In this document: positions 32,923 through 44,803 of the stretch, piece by piece
How positions within the stretch are numbered: the first letter of the stretch is position 1
How the letters are laid out: every line of letters starts with the position of its first letter
DNA from: Monoplex corrugatus
Lineage: Eukaryota > Mollusca > Gastropoda > Littorinimorpha > Ranellidae
NCBI GenBank assembly: GCA_030674185.1
Contig: CM060312.1
Span: 67,184,674 to 67,248,673, forward strand
Length of the DNA: 64,000 bases
Direction of reading: 5' to 3'
Notes under the pieces: generated by a model
Databases searched by the model: none
What the model saw: only the letters and a program-made list of their open reading frames with translations
Told to the model about the DNA's origin: nothing
Position numbers and translations under genes: made by a program

Positions 32923-33425
32923 TCATCATCAAGTGCCCTGCCACATAGCGTTGGCGATCATTGCCCTCCATGTGCATCTATCCCTTGTTGCCACAAGCAC
33001 ATCTTCCACCCTCTCTGTCCTCAGCCAATCAGCAAGTCCGTCCAATATTTTCTCCCTGGGCCTACCTGGTGTCCTCTTTCCCTCCTGTTTTGACCAGGTG
33101 TTCTATTTCCTCTTTCCTCATAAAAATGACCTATAAATGTTGCCTGTCTTTTCCTAATCTTCCTTATTAATGATCTTCTTGTGTCTGCCTCGTTTGTTTT
33201 CTTTGCTGTTCATGGAACTCTCAACATTCTTCTTAGAAACCACATCTCGGCTGCCTCAATCTTGTTCTGGCTTTGCTTTTTGACTGTCCATGCCTCACAA
33301 CCGTATAACATTATCGGTTCTATATAACATTCAACAACTCTCTTCCTAATATTAATTGATAGGCATTAGTTGGTAAGAATGCTTTTCATCTTCTTGAATG
33401 CTGTTTTGGCTTGGCCGATTTTGAA
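32923..33425 (-). mobile_element. LINE-A, copy 5
   Basis: About 500 bases of the family 3' end. The tail ATCATCATC is at 32923, followed by AAGTGCCCTGCCACATAGCG. The C-terminal block is damaged by an internal deletion near 33190. The 5' edge falls in the segment encoding GQAKTAFKKMKSI. Confidence 0.85.
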
Positions 33426-33579
33426 CCTCTAAACTGGTTTCTCTGTTCTTGAACTCCTATTATGTGTACATGCATTTATGGAAGGAACACAACTCTTGCC
33501 ATCTTCCTTCTTTCCTTTTCGACAAGAAGAAGTGCTATTACAAGAATTTTACTTCGTTTTATGGTCTATGTGTGTACGT

Positions 33580-33959
33580 GTGTCTGAGAGAGAGACAGAC
33601 AGACAGAGAGGGAGAGAGAGAGAGAAGGAGTGTGTGTCGTGTGTGTCTGTGTGTCTGTATGTATGCTTGCTCGCGCGTGTGTGTGTTTAAATAGTTTCCC
33701 AACAACCTTGCAGACACACACACACGCGCGTATACACACACACACACCAGACACACACACACACACACACACACACGTGCACATACATACAGAAACACAC
33801 ACACATACACATAGGTTACACACAGATACGCACACAAACACACACACATGGACACAGATACATATGCACACAGACACATATACACAGACACACACACAGA
33901 CACATATATACACACACTAACACTAACACACACACACATACACATACACATACACTCAC

Positions 33960-34014
<55 letters not shown>

Positions 34015-34018
34015 ACAC

Positions 34019-34055
<37 letters not shown>

Positions 34056-34058
34056 TAC
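33580..34058. repeat. (AG)n, (TG)n, (AC)n and (ACATAC)n compound tract
   Basis: Simple repeats ending in about 125 bases of ACACAT units. The LINE-B 3' tail (GTC)n begins directly at 34059. Confidence 0.95.
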
Positions 34059-34123
34059 GTCGTCGTCGTCGTCGTCGGCCTCTTTACATCTCAGATGATA
34101 GTCTGCAACAGGAGGTGTTGTGG

Positions 34124-36275
34124 TCATGACGTGCACTTTCTGCTGTGGCTGTGCAGGCCGATTCTTGAGTGGCAATCTCTGTCACATCTGCCACATACAA
34201 ATTGAGTCGCTATTGTCTGGTTTCTGGAACATTGCTTGCGAAGAGCCCTTTTCTCATCTGCGCTTTCTGCTCTCCTCCTCTCCGCATTCACAACTCCTTG
34301 CTGAACGGCTGTCCGCCACGCTGCCCTGTCTTCCGCCAGAGTCTCCCAAGAGCCTGGGTCAATCCCTGAGCTTCTAAGGTCCCTTATGCATGCGTCTACA
34401 AAGCGTAGCTGTGGACGTCCTGGAGTTCGCTTCCGGTTTGCCAGTTCGCCGTAGAGAACGTCTTTTGGTATGCGTCCATCCTCCATTCGACGCACATGGC
34501 CAAGCCAGCGTAGTCGGCGTTGGCTTAGAAGGGCAAAGATGGTCTGTAGGCGCACGATGGAGCACCTCTGTGTTGGTCACCTTGTCTTGCCATTGGATGC
34601 CGAGGATGCGTCGCAAGCAGCGGAGATGGAAAATGTTGGCTGGCGTATGTGGTCCAGGCTTCACTTGAGTAGAGAAGTGTGCTCAACACACATGCTCTGT
34701 ACACCTGCATTTTGGTGTTCGCAGTGAGACTGCTGTTGGACCAGACCCGCTTGTTCAGTTTAGCAATAACAGATGAGGCCTTTGCAATTCTGGCGCTGAT
34801 TTCAGCGTTCAGAGAGAGGTTGTCACTTATGGTGGACCCCAAGTACTGAACTTGGTGGACAGTATTGAGGTCGTAGTCTCCAATGTGTAGAGATGGTGGT
34901 TCTTCATAGCCTTGGCCTAAGATCTCAGTTTTCTTCAAGCTGATTGTGAGACCAAACTCTCTGCAAGCGTGGGCGAAGCGATCAACGAGCCTCTGGAGAT
35001 CTTGTTCACTGTGGGAAGCCAGAGCAGCAGCATCTGCGAAGAGAGCTTCTCTGACGGTCTTCTTTTCCACCTTAGTTTTGGAACGAAGCCTGGCAATGTT
35101 GAAGAGCTTTCCATGGTCCTTGTATGAAGATATACCCCTTCTTCAGATCTGCAGAAGGCATAGGTCAGCAACATCGAGAAGAAGATCCCGAACAGAGTTG
35201 GGGCCAAAAACACATCCCTGTTTCACTCTGCTGCTGATTCTAAAAGGCTCTGATGTGGCACCATTATAGCACACAGTGCTATGCATATCCTCGTGAAAAG
35301 ACTCGATGACAGCTGATAGTCTTGGGGGCAGCCGATTTTCTTCAAAAGCTTGAAAAGACCACTCGACTGACCAGGTCGAACGCTTTCGTGAGATCAATGA
35401 AGGCGAGGCAAAGGGGCATGTGCTGCTCGCGGCACTTTTCCTGTAGTTGCCGGACAGAGAAGATCATGTCGATGGTCGATCTTCCGGCCCTAAAGCCGCA
35501 CTGGGACTCAGGGTAGATGCGAGCTGCCAGCCTCTGAAGACGGGTTAAGACGACTCTGGCGAATGCTGAGGAGAGAGATTCCGCGATAATTATTACAGTC
35601 GCTGCGGTCGCCCTTGTTCTTATATAGAGTCACTATCCTGGCGTCTCTCATGTCTCTCGGAATGAAGCCTTCCTTCCAGCATAAGCACAAAAGTTCATGC
35701 AACTCGTTGAGAAGAGCAGGCTTCCCGCACTTGATGACCTCTGGAGGTATTCCGTCTTCACCAGGGGCTTTTCCCGTCGCCAAACCGTCAATCGCCTTGC
35801 TTAGTTCTTCAAGGCTTGGCTCAGCATCCAACTCCTCCATGACAGGCAAGTCCTCAATGGCATTCAGGGCAGCATCGGTGACAGAGTTCTGCGTGGAGTA
35901 CAGCTCCAGGTAGTGCTCTACCCATCTCTCCATCAGCTTTGCTGAGTCTGTGATGCTCTCTCCTGCTTTGGACTTAAGGGGAGCTGACTTGGAGGCTGCT
36001 GGACCAGTCGCTTGTTTGATGCCAGCGTACATGCTGCCAGTGTTGCCTGAATCTGCAGACTGCTGAATACTTGCGCTTAACTGTAGCCAATAGTCGTTGG
36101 CGCATCGCCGAGCAGTCTGTTGGCTTGCTGCGGGCAGCTCTGTAAGCGTCACGAGTAGTTTGGGTATTGTTGTTTTTATACGCAAGTAAAGCCTTGCGTT
36201 TCGCTTCCACCACTGGTTCCATTTCCTGCCAGTTTGCCTCAAACCAGTCGGGATTCTTTCGTTCTTTTTTCCCAA
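34124..36275 (-). pseudogene. LINE-B reverse transcriptase and C-terminal zinc finger, broken
   Basis: Spread over several frames: KAPGEDGIPPEVIKCG and KGDRSDCNNYRGISLLS (35508-36275), VIESFHEDMHSTVCYNG and RVKQGCVFGPN (about 35143-35397), LFADAAALASHSEQDLQRLV (34525-35070), and RLRWLGHVRRMEDGRIPKDV to a final C2H2-like finger (CGRC ... GLHSHSRKC) at 34124-34555. The catalytic FADD has become FADA, which abolishes polymerase chemistry. At least three frame changes confirm decay. Confidence 0.85.
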
Positions 36276-37161
36276 ATATACTCAGGGCGGACTGATAGAT
36301 TGTGTCCCTCACGTGATTCCACTTTTCCTCAGCGTTTTGGATCTCTGAGCCACTCTTGAGCGCTACATTCAGGGTTTCTACAAACTCCCCGGCCTTGGTC
36401 GGATCGGACGTGCGACAGGCATTAATCCTTGGGTGACCTTTCTTCTTTGAGTGGTGCAGTCTTCTGGGTAGAAGCTTGATCTTGCTGCGTACCAGGGTGT
36501 GGTCTGTGTCGCAATCAGCGCTGTGGAAACTCCTCGTGTTGAGGACGTTGTTAAGGTCCAACCTCCTTGTTAAGACGAGGTCGAGCTGATGCCAGTGGTG
36601 GGATCTGGGATGGCGCCATGACACCTTGTGCTTCTCCTTATTGTTGAAGAAGGTGTTGGTGATGGCCAGCTTGTGGTAAGAGCAAAGTTCCAGGAGTCTT
36701 TGACCATTTTCATTTTGCTTCCCAACACCATGATGTCCAATGCTGGTTGGACAGGCCTCAAAATCAGCACCTACGCGTGCGTTCAGGTCTCCCAATATGA
36801 AGAGACCTTCCTTGCTGGGAACTCCTCTGACAACAGCATCCAGGGCCTCATAGAACTGGTCCTTGACGTCGGGTGAGGAGCTTAATGTTGGGGCATAGGC
36901 ACAGATGAAGTTGACTGTGCCTGAACTGGTCGTCATTTTCAGAGTGAGCAGTCTCTCTGTACCTCCCGTGGGGAGCTCTACGGTTGCTAGGAGGGAGTTC
37001 TTTACAGCGAAGCCCACACCATGAATACGTGGCTCCTCTGGGTTCTTCCCCTGCCAGTAGAACGTGTAGTTCTTCTCACGCAGTGATCCGTCCCCAGGTA
37101 GCCTTGTCTCCTGTAATGCAGCAATGTCGACGTAGAATCGCTGAAGCTCCCTGTCTATCAC
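35974..37161 (-). pseudogene. LINE-B endonuclease domain (EEP/APE-like)
   Basis: A 395-codon frame. Motifs in order: DIAALQETRLPGDG (catalytic Glu), HGVGFAVKNSLL, NFICAYAPT, FILGDLNARVGAD (Asp and Asn of the active site), then KVSWRHPRS and QLDLVLTRR, and the closing HSADCDTDHTLVRSK (Asp-His). All expected EEP residues are visible, so this domain alone looks intact. It targets and nicks DNA for target-primed reverse transcription. The linker to the RT shifts frame near 36130-36275. Confidence 0.85.
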
Positions 37162-38489
37162 GGCCGTCTTCCGTGTGTCGTCTTACAGCTGTAGGTCGCT
37201 GTCAAATCCAGGACACTTTGTCCTTACATTCCAGCTTGATATCAGAAGAGCTGGCATCTTCTTTTTCTTCTTTATGTTGCCTGGTGCCTGGTATTTACAA
37301 CCTGCCTGTCGAGTTTCCTCTAAGCTCCAAGCACCCATAGGAGCAAACAGGTTGTGGCGGGGTAACACCTTACTGACTGGGGCTGCCCAGCTTGAGGCGG
37401 GTGGTAGCTACCCAATGGAATGCGAAGATTCCTCCCACCATTGAGAGTAACCCCTGGCACCCGGCTCTACACCAAAAGAAGCCTAGGCTTAAAACCGGTA
37501 TCTGCTACTCTCCGTGTTGTGTCGATGCTGTGTTACCAGCGAAGCTGGAGTGACCTCTCCAGGTGCAGGCCTGGGCAAGTGAATATGGAGGACGAGCTGT
37601 TGCCCATGCAGCAGATCCCCCCTCTCCTCGCCACTAGTAGAATCCAGGGGAAAGACGGAGGCGTGTACTCCTGGTACCAGGGGCGACGCAGGAGTTGCCA
37701 GAACGAGGTTGTAGACAATGGCAAACTGCCTTAGGGACTCTGACTCCGGATTTTTCCTCAGAGTTGACTCCCGAAGCCTTTCCTATGAGTGGGTATGGCC
37801 GCAAGGCAGTGGAGGTTTGAAATCAGAGTTTTCCTTCTCTTAGATGAGCTGTCTTCCAAGACTGATGAGCCCCATCTACACAAAGCACTGATTTTCAGGC
37901 GCCATTAACCCACCTTCACCCTTCTCCTATCAGTAGTAGCAGTTCCGCCGGGCTTATATCTAAGCCACGCAAGCAGGCTAGGAGCTGGACTTAGTTGTCA
38001 GAGGCTATTGGAGACGCGCGCCGTGAGGGGCATTTTATAGACAATGGGAGCTTGTCCCCATTGCCACCCCTCGGCTATGACAACCTTGGACACCAATACA
38101 CATACACACATACAAATATGTCATGGCAGTTTGTTCATCTTTTTATTTTTCCCTTTTCTTTTTATTGGGGGAACAGGAGTGTTTCGTTGGGGCAAAGTGT
38201 GTGGAAGTTTGCCAAGTGGGATAAACTCACCTGTCCAGTTATGGTTTACCTGTACCTCTGTGTGTGTTTTGTTTTGTTTTTGTTTTTGTTTTTTTACGTG
38301 ATTTTTTAACCTTGGCTGTAGATAGATGTTTTGGCCCAACCCGTGTATATGGCCTAAGTTATGGTTTACGTGGGTCTGTGTGTGTGTAAATTTTGGTGTA
38401 TTTTTGGTGCTGGTTTCTGTGAACAGGGTTCTGTGAGCTTGTTTGTTGGCTTTAAAAAAATAAGAATTGTGGGTGTTAGAAGTCAGTTG

Positions 38490-39085
38490 GTGTTCAGTGC
38501 CCCTCTGCTACAGACGGTTTGCAAGTTGGGTGGATAGGGCCAGTTTCTGGTCAGAGGCACCACTTGTAGATGGATTTCATGTCCAAGAAGTGGGTAGAGG
38601 TGTATGTTCTTTGGCATGTAACCAGGAGTGAGTCGACACCTGTTTTTCCTCTGTTACAGTCGGTATGCGGTGGGTGCAGTGGTCAGTCATTTCAAATTTT
38701 GTCAACGTTGTTATATGAAGTCTAGAGTGGCTGTATCTTTGTTGGCATATAACTGGGAGTGAATCAACACCTGTTTTTCCTCTGCTACAGTCGGTATGCG
38801 GTGGGTACAGTGGTCAGTTATTTCAAATTTTGTCAACGTTGTTATATGAAGTCTAGAGTGGCTGTATCTTTGTTGGCATGTAATCAGGAGTGAATCGACG
38901 CCTGTTTTCCTCTGCTACGGTTGGTATGCGGTGGGTGCAGTGGTCAATCATTCAATTTTGTCAACATTGTTATAGGGAAGTCTAGAGTGTAGGTGTTGAT
39001 GTCAGGCATATAACCAGCAGTGAATAGTTGTCTGCTCTCCTTTGCCGTAGTTGACGTGTGGTTTGGTGGCTAGGTTGGGTATTAG
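38490..39085 (+). repeat. 131-bp tandem repeat in the putative U3
   Basis: Units start near 38620, 38751, 38882 and 39012, with a decayed one before them. Shared text: GGAGTGAATCGACACCTG, TCCTCTGCTACAGTCGGTAT, GCGGTGGGTGCAGTGGTCA, GTTATATGAAGTCTAGAGTG. Its position upstream of a TATA box suggests LTR enhancer repeats (inference). Confidence 0.85.
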
Positions 39086-39148
39086 TTGCTTGGTTTGTCA
39101 ATATATTTACAAGTGAATAAGTTTTGCTGCCGTATCTCATCATAGCTG

Positions 39149-39156
39149 TATATATA
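39149..39156 (+). promoter_or_regulatory. TATA-like box of the putative LTR
   Basis: TATATATA within GCTGTATATATACC. It lies about 680 bases before an AATAAA and after the 131-bp repeats, as expected at a U3/R border. Confidence 0.4.
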
Positions 39157-39825
39157 CCTACAGGTCAGTACAGGAGGTTGTGTTCTTAGTTTCGCCAGCG
39201 TGAGGGGAGGAGATCACCAGTGTCCTGCACCAGTTGTCGTTGCTGTCCATGTTGGTCCTGGCTCTATGATGAGATGCACGTGTCTGAGCTCAGGTAACAT
39301 TACGAGCGTCTGAGGCAGGTGCGACTAGTGGGGCTTCTACAGCTGTGTCTTCCGGCAAGATCGGCGGTACTTCCACGCCACGAGCCTACGGCCCAGCCGT
39401 TCTACTCAGCTCGTTTTCTTGGTGCCGCCCTTTGCAGGACTCCACGTCTGCTGTAGCGAGCATCTTCGTGTCGTTCGGCGGTTGTTTCATTCGGCGCCTG
39501 TTCACCATGCCAAGCGTCGAGAGACTCATTAAAGATTGGAAACCCTAGCATCTGAACGTCGTTATGGACCGAAATCGTCACCCTTTGAGAAACTAAGTGT
39601 TGAAGGGACTAAGACAAGCGGAGTGTATGTATGTGGTTAACTTAGGGTTTATTGCCGGTGTTTATCTTCTGTGGGTATGTACGATTGCAGACGTTCTATG
39701 TGAATTCAGGGGTTTTGAAGATTTAAAATGTATGCAATTGTTGATTTTGGGGTGCCATCCCTACTAATGCTGTATTTACGTATGTGAATTATGCGAATGA
39801 TGCATCATGTCTCGTTTGTTCAGCA

Positions 39826-39831
39826 AATAAA
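39826..39831 (+). terminator. polyadenylation signal of the putative LTR
   Basis: AATAAA about 120 bases before the LTR end, a normal position for the R/U5 border. Confidence 0.45.
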
Positions 39832-39957
39832 CTTTGTGTAACTGTACTTTATCCAAGTATTTTTCTCATTTAGATCATGAAAGGGGATGTTATAGCTGAT
39901 AGGTCTGTTTTTCTGTCTTTCCACACCTGTTCAAGCCTTGGCGAGCTTGACAAATTG

Positions 39958-39971
39958 TGGCAGCGGTGGGA
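39958..39971 (+). promoter_or_regulatory. primer-binding site of the Gypsy-like element
   Basis: TGGCAGCGGTGGGA begins with TGG, complementary to a tRNA CCA end, and lies just after the LTR end. I cannot name the tRNA. Confidence 0.5.
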
Positions 39972-40189
39972 TGGTTAGTGATTAGGTAGAATAGGTTAGC
40001 GGGGCTTAGACAAGTTTGGACTCAATCAAGTGGGTGATTGGAGGGTGTGTGCCAAATATTGGGAGACAAACACAAAAAGGATTCAGTCGAGAAATAAGGT
40101 GTGTAAGACCTGCTCATTGCCGCTGTTTCTGTGTTAGTGTGTGTTGTTTGTCTGGGTTGACGCAGCCCGTGCATGTTCTATAGAGACTG

Positions 40190-40575
40190 TTTTGAGTTGT
40201 TATCTATTGATAACAAATATTGATGTAAGTTGTTTGGTTATCTATATATGCGATAGCGAAATATCGAATGGAAATTTTTGGTTGCAATCCATATTTGTAT
40301 TGAGCGGAAATTGTGGGTTGTTACCTGTATCATGTGATGACAAATATTTAATCAAACAGCTTTGTGTTGTATCTATATTTTGATAACAAAGCATTGAATG
40401 AAGCTGTTTTGGGTTGTTATCCATATTTGATAACAAGCATCGAGTGGAACGGTTTTGGGTTGTTACCTATATTTAAGGAAATGAGAATTGAGTGGAGGTT
40501 GTTTGATTGTTGTCCATATTTGTGATAACCAAGCATTCAGTGAGTCTTTTTTTTTTAGTTATCCATATTCACGAA
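40190..40575 (+). repeat. degenerate tandem repeat in the element leader
   Basis: About seven diverged units with the phrases GGTTGTTATCCATATTTG, GATAACAAGCATTGA and GTGGA(A/G), spaced at roughly 50-60 bases between the primer-binding site and the gag ATG. Confidence 0.7.
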
Positions 40576-40585
40576 GATAATTTGA

Positions 40586-41389
40586 ATGGAGGCTACACAT
40601 AAAATACTTGTGGAAAAAATGGCTAGTAGCCAGAAAGATAGCGATATGGAATTGCGCTCAGGGAAAATTAAAACTACTCATCAGTTAGAGTCCCCATTGG
40701 CAACCCCAGTGGATAGACAGAGAATGGTTAGTATGATAACTAGTATGATGAAGGAAGAACAGAGGCAGGAACATAATGCGGTGTCCCTGTATGAAAAGTT
40801 TGCAGGCATTGGTGCGAAGATAGGTTTACAGGGAGGGGAGTTAGCGACTTTCGTATCAAGTTTGGTTCAGACTGAGAAAGCCGAGGAAAGACTGAGAATC
40901 AAAGACGAAGAGAAACTTCAGATGAAAATTAGGGAAGAAGAGAGGAGAGAGACAGAACTTCGGATGAAGGAGGAGCAGATAAGGAACGAAGAAGCGAGAC
41001 TAAAGTTGAAGGATGACCATGAGCAAGCTGCTAGAATTAGGGAAGAAGAGATGAGAGAGGAGGAACTTAGGCTAAGGAGAGAAGACGTGAACAGTCAAAG
41101 TAGAGCAAGAGAGGAAGAGGTTCAAATCAGGAAGGAAAAGAGCGAAGTGCAACATGTTTACTTAGACCCGTTCCATGATGGCGATGACGTTGACGCCTAC
41201 GTGGCTCACTTCGAGAGAATGGCCAGCTTATGCAAGTGGAAAGAGTCAACATGGTCTACAAAGTTGGCAGCACTACTACGTGGAAAAGCCAGGCAGGCAT
41301 TCCTTCAGCTTCATCCAGATGATTTGAGCCAATACTATAAGGTTAAGATGGCCTTGCTGAAACACTTTCGTCTGGACGCCGAAACATCA
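40586..41389 (+). pseudogene. Gag-like protein of a Ty3/Gypsy-type element, interrupted
   Basis: It starts at a true ATG. Residues 1-80 include a MELRSGK motif; 85-195 are a long charged coiled coil of E/R/K repeats; 195-268 are a capsid-like stretch (FHDGDDVDAYVAHFERMA, WKESTWSTKLAALLRGKA, DDLSQYYKVKMALLKHF) of the kind that assembles Gypsy-type particles. At 41388 a LINE-A tail is inserted. The gag text resumes at 41756 with YRQKFRDMKKDPAAGRDL, then soon stops. The open frame across the junction is fortuitous. No protease, RT or integrase follows, so the element is truncated. Confidence 0.8.
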
Positions 41390-41755
41390 TCATCATCATC
41401 ATCATCAGGTGCCCTGCCGCATGGCGTTGGTGACCATGGACTTCCAACCATCTCTATCTCTCGTTGCCCCCAGCATCTCCCCCACCCTCTTCATCCCCAG
41501 CCACTCTGCAAGTCCGTCCAGCATTCTCTCCCTGGGTCTACCTGGTGCTCTCTTTCCCTCCAGCTTTCCCGTTGTGACCAGGTGCTCCAAATCCCCCTTC
41601 CTCATAAAATGGCCTATAAATGTTGCTTGTCTTTTCCTAATCCTCCTTATGAGTGATCTATTTGTGTCTGCCTCCATCAAGACTGTCTCATTTGTTTTCT
41701 TTGCTGTCCATGGAACTCTCAACATTCTTCTGAGAAACCACATCTCGGCTGCCAA
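41388..41755 (-). mobile_element. LINE-A, copy 6, nested in gag
   Basis: About 370 bases from the (GAT)n tail (41388-41406) through the C-terminal block to AAEMWFLRRMLRVPW. The reading frame is intact in this segment. GCCGAAAC on the left and GCCAAAGC on the right may be a diverged target-site duplication. Confidence 0.88.
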
Positions 41756-41816
41756 AGCATACAGACAGAAATTTCGGGACATGAAGAAGGACCCAGCCGC
41801 CGGACGAGACCTTTGA

Positions 41817-42529
41817 CCAGCTTCTTACTCGGCCAAGATCTTGTTTTTCCCTCTGGTGTCATGCTGCGGAGAAGGATGAAGAAGATGCGGGGGCCGGGGA
41901 CATTAAGGATCTGCTCATGCAAGATTAAAGTTCAAAAACAGCTCAAATTGGCATAAAGCATTATGCCTAAAATTTGTTTAAGACCAGCGAATAAATAATA
42001 TAGGATCAAAGTGCTACTTCCAGAATCACTTCTACTTTTGGCAATGTCAGAAGAATTCACAAATGAAAACCCAGCCTGTCGTCTGCTAGAGATTTGAAGG
42101 GCTTCTGCCGCTTGTAAGTAAAGAAATTGCTGATTGGGTTAGAAAAACTTCCTCAGCCAGTCAAGAGTGCTGTTGTGTATCTTGGACATATAGTTACGAT
42201 GGCTTCATTTTTGTTTGTTTGGTTTGTTTGTTTGTTTGTTTGTTTGTTTGTTTAAAATCTGGTCTGAAGTTGATCTGGGATTCAACCCATGTGTGGAAAG
42301 AAGCAAGCTGAAATTCATCTTTGTTTCTGTTGTTACTGCTTGTCAATCAACATTTATGAAAAGAATCATTCGTCATGTTTCCGTCACGTGTTGTTTGCAT
42401 TAATAATGTGTGATCAAGCTTTTCAAGTTGGATGTTTGGTGTGGCTGTGGCTGGAAATCAAATGAAAGTGGTATGTCTGGCACGGGTGACTGCGTGAAAA
42501 GTGCCCCACAGGCCGAGGTGAAAGTGTAT
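41817..42529. other. non-coding, with a (GTTT)n tract
   Basis: About 120 bases could still be degraded gag. A TTTG repeat spans 42211-42254. Nothing else recognised. Confidence 0.5.
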
Positions 42530-42677
42530 TTGTGTCACTTCTGAAAGGGGACATTGTTTGGCAGTTGTGTGACGTCTGAAAGGGGACATTGTTTGGCAGT
42601 TGTGTAACGTCTGAAAGGGGATATTGTTTCTCAGTTGTGTGACGACTGAAAGGGGACATTGTTTTGCTGTTGTGTCC
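42530..42677. repeat. 38-bp tandem repeat, four units
   Basis: Units contain GACGTCTGAAAGGGGACATTG and TTTGGCAGTTGTGT with few differences. Confidence 0.9.
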
Positions 42678-42855
42678 AGTTTGTTGTTGTTGTTGAAGAG
42701 GAGGAGGAGGAGGAGGATGCTGATGATGATGATGATTCTGACATTGTGGCAGATAAGACCAAAATTTTGCCTGTGACGTTGGACAGTTCATTTCATCACT
42801 TTGTCACGTAGTTGTGTACTGTCTCCTACTACGTACAGACACTATGAAGGTTAAC

Positions 42856-42888
<33 letters not shown>

Positions 42889-43189
42889 TGTCCTATGGGG
42901 CAATTTTTCATAGTCCTGGGAGATTTAATGATTAAAAACAGACTTTAGTGGTTGAATGTGCTAGGCTGCATACAGATATCGGAGAAGACAGTGCACATGG
43001 AGTGGGCCAGGGCTTCAAGATCAAGCCACTGAACGATCAACACTCAACACCTACCACTCAACTCTCAACACCCTACCCCCTTTTTTTTCTTTTTTTTTAA
43101 TTTTTTTTTTTTTTTGGTCTACGGATGATGAAGGTTTGACACCACTGACACCAAATGGAGAAGTTAATTTTTCAAAAATATGTATTTTA
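42678..43189. other. non-coding, short simple repeats
   Basis: Short GTT, GAGGAG, GATGAT and TG tracts and a T-rich run at 43081-43116. No gene. Confidence 0.5.
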
Positions 43190-44130
43190 ATATACATTAT
43201 AGGAAAACGGTTCGTTAGTTTTGGGTGCACCCTGCTAATTGAGTACTAGCTAAGTATCCTATTAGTTGAGTACACCACTACTTATGTACCATACTAGTTG
43301 AATACACCACTACTTAAGTACCCTGTTAGTTGACACACACGACTACATAAGTACCCTGCTAGTTGAATACACCACTGGTTAAGTACCCTGCTAGTTGAGT
43401 ACTAGCTAAGTACCCTATTAGTTGAGTACACCACTACTTATGTACCATACTAGTTGAATACACCACTACTTAAGTACCCTGTTAGTTGACACACACCACT
43501 ACATAAGTACCCTGTTAGTTGAATACACCACTGGTTAAGTACCCTGCTAATTGAGTACACCACAGGTTATGTACCCTGCTAGTTGAATACACCACAGGTT
43601 ATGTACCCTGCTAGTTGAGTACACCACTAGTTAAGTAGCCTACAAGTTGATTACACCACTGGTTAAGTACCCTGCTAGTTGAGTGCATCACTAGTTAAGT
43701 ACCCTGCTAATTAAGTACACCACTAGTTAAGTACCCTGCTAGTTGAGTACACCTCTAGTTAAGTACCCTGCTAGTTGAGTGCATCACTAGTTAAGTACCC
43801 TGCTAATTAAGTACACCACTAGTTAAGTACCCTGCTAGTTGAGTACACCACTAGTTAAGTATCATTCCATTTGAATACACAATTAGTTAAGTACCGTATT
43901 AATCAAATATACCACTAGTTAAGTACCCTACTAGTTGAGCACAACACTAGTTAATTTAAGCATCCCACTAGTTAAGTACACCACTAGGTAAGTACCCTAC
44001 TAGTTGAGCACAACACTCGTTAAGTATCCTACTAGTTAAGTACAACACTAGGTAAGTACCCTGCCAGTTGAACACACCACTAGTTAAGTATCCTTCTAGT
44101 TGAGTACACCACTAGTAAGTATAGTACCCT
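43190..44130. repeat. 32-bp minisatellite, about 28 units
   Basis: Consensus about GTTAAGTACCCTGCTAGTTG followed by AGTACACCACTA. Units drift by point changes and small indels. It is rich in CTAGTT/AACTAG. Stops occur in all frames. Confidence 0.93.
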
Positions 44131-44461
44131 ATTAGCGAAATTAACATGTTTAATTAATTACTGATTACATTGGTGTAAGTGGAAAAAAAATGTTGTATAT
44201 CTTTATTTTTGTAGCGCGCGTATATTGTCGTGTCACTGAGGGTGGGTGATCATGTTATTCTGTCTGTCTACATTTTTCCAGTTTACCAAAGAAAGGAGAG
44301 TTCTCGGCCTGCAATGTGACTGGCTGGCGTCGATTTTTACCAACGCGCACACTTAGTGTACCGCCTATTCTCTTGTTGGATAACTAGTATGAAATTATCC
44401 CTCTTGATCACTCCAGCAAGACTGACGTGAGGCTTTGTTTGTCCTGTTAGGAGATGGGACT
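44131..44461. other. non-coding, nothing recognised
   Basis: A spacer between the 32-bp minisatellite and the (AC)n tract. Confidence 0.4.
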
Positions 44462-44462
44462 T

Positions 44463-44518
<56 letters not shown>

Positions 44519-44646
44519 ACACACACACACGTATGCGCGCGCGTGCGTGCACACACAAACATACACACACACACACACACAGAGGCACACTTCCACCCAC
44601 GCACGCACACAGCGTGCACACACACACACATACACATACACACACA

Positions 44647-44677
<31 letters not shown>

Positions 44678-44743
44678 TCGCTCATTCACTCACTCGCGCA
44701 CACAGACACAGACACAGACGCAGACGCAGACGACGCAGACGCA

Positions 44744-44803
<60 letters not shown>

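Larger units (their letters stand above)
34059..38095 (-). mobile_element. LINE-B, near-full-length copy
   Basis: About 4.0 kb on the minus strand. A 5' untranslated region (about 37162-38095) is followed by an EEP endonuclease (37161-35974), an RT (about 36275-34600) and a C-terminal region with a zinc finger (to 34124), ending in (GAC)n (plus-strand GTCGTCGTC at 34059-34078). Both ends abut ACACAT-type repeats. Several frameshifts and a mutated RT active site make it inactive. The layout fits an RTE/BovB-like single-ORF LINE; the clade is inferred. Confidence 0.85.
38110..39952 (+). mobile_element. putative 5' LTR of a Ty3/Gypsy-like element
   Basis: The right edge is good: an LTR-like end ...GCGAGCTTGACA at 39952 is followed five bases later by the primer-binding-type sequence TGGCAGCGGTGGGA. 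TATATATA at 39149-39156 and AATAAA at 39826-39831 give U3, R and U5 in order. The left edge is uncertain; no second LTR lies in the window to fix it, so the start could be anywhere between 38110 and 38480. Gag follows at 40586. Confidence 0.55.

Noticed and set aside
39345..39548. 67-codon frame in the putative LTR
   Set aside because: Short, no family resemblance, and located between a TATA box and a poly(A) signal of the LTR.
40586..41656. 356-codon open frame as a host coiled-coil gene
   Set aside because: The first 268 codons are Gypsy-type Gag and the rest is antisense LINE-A sequence; the join is an insertion.
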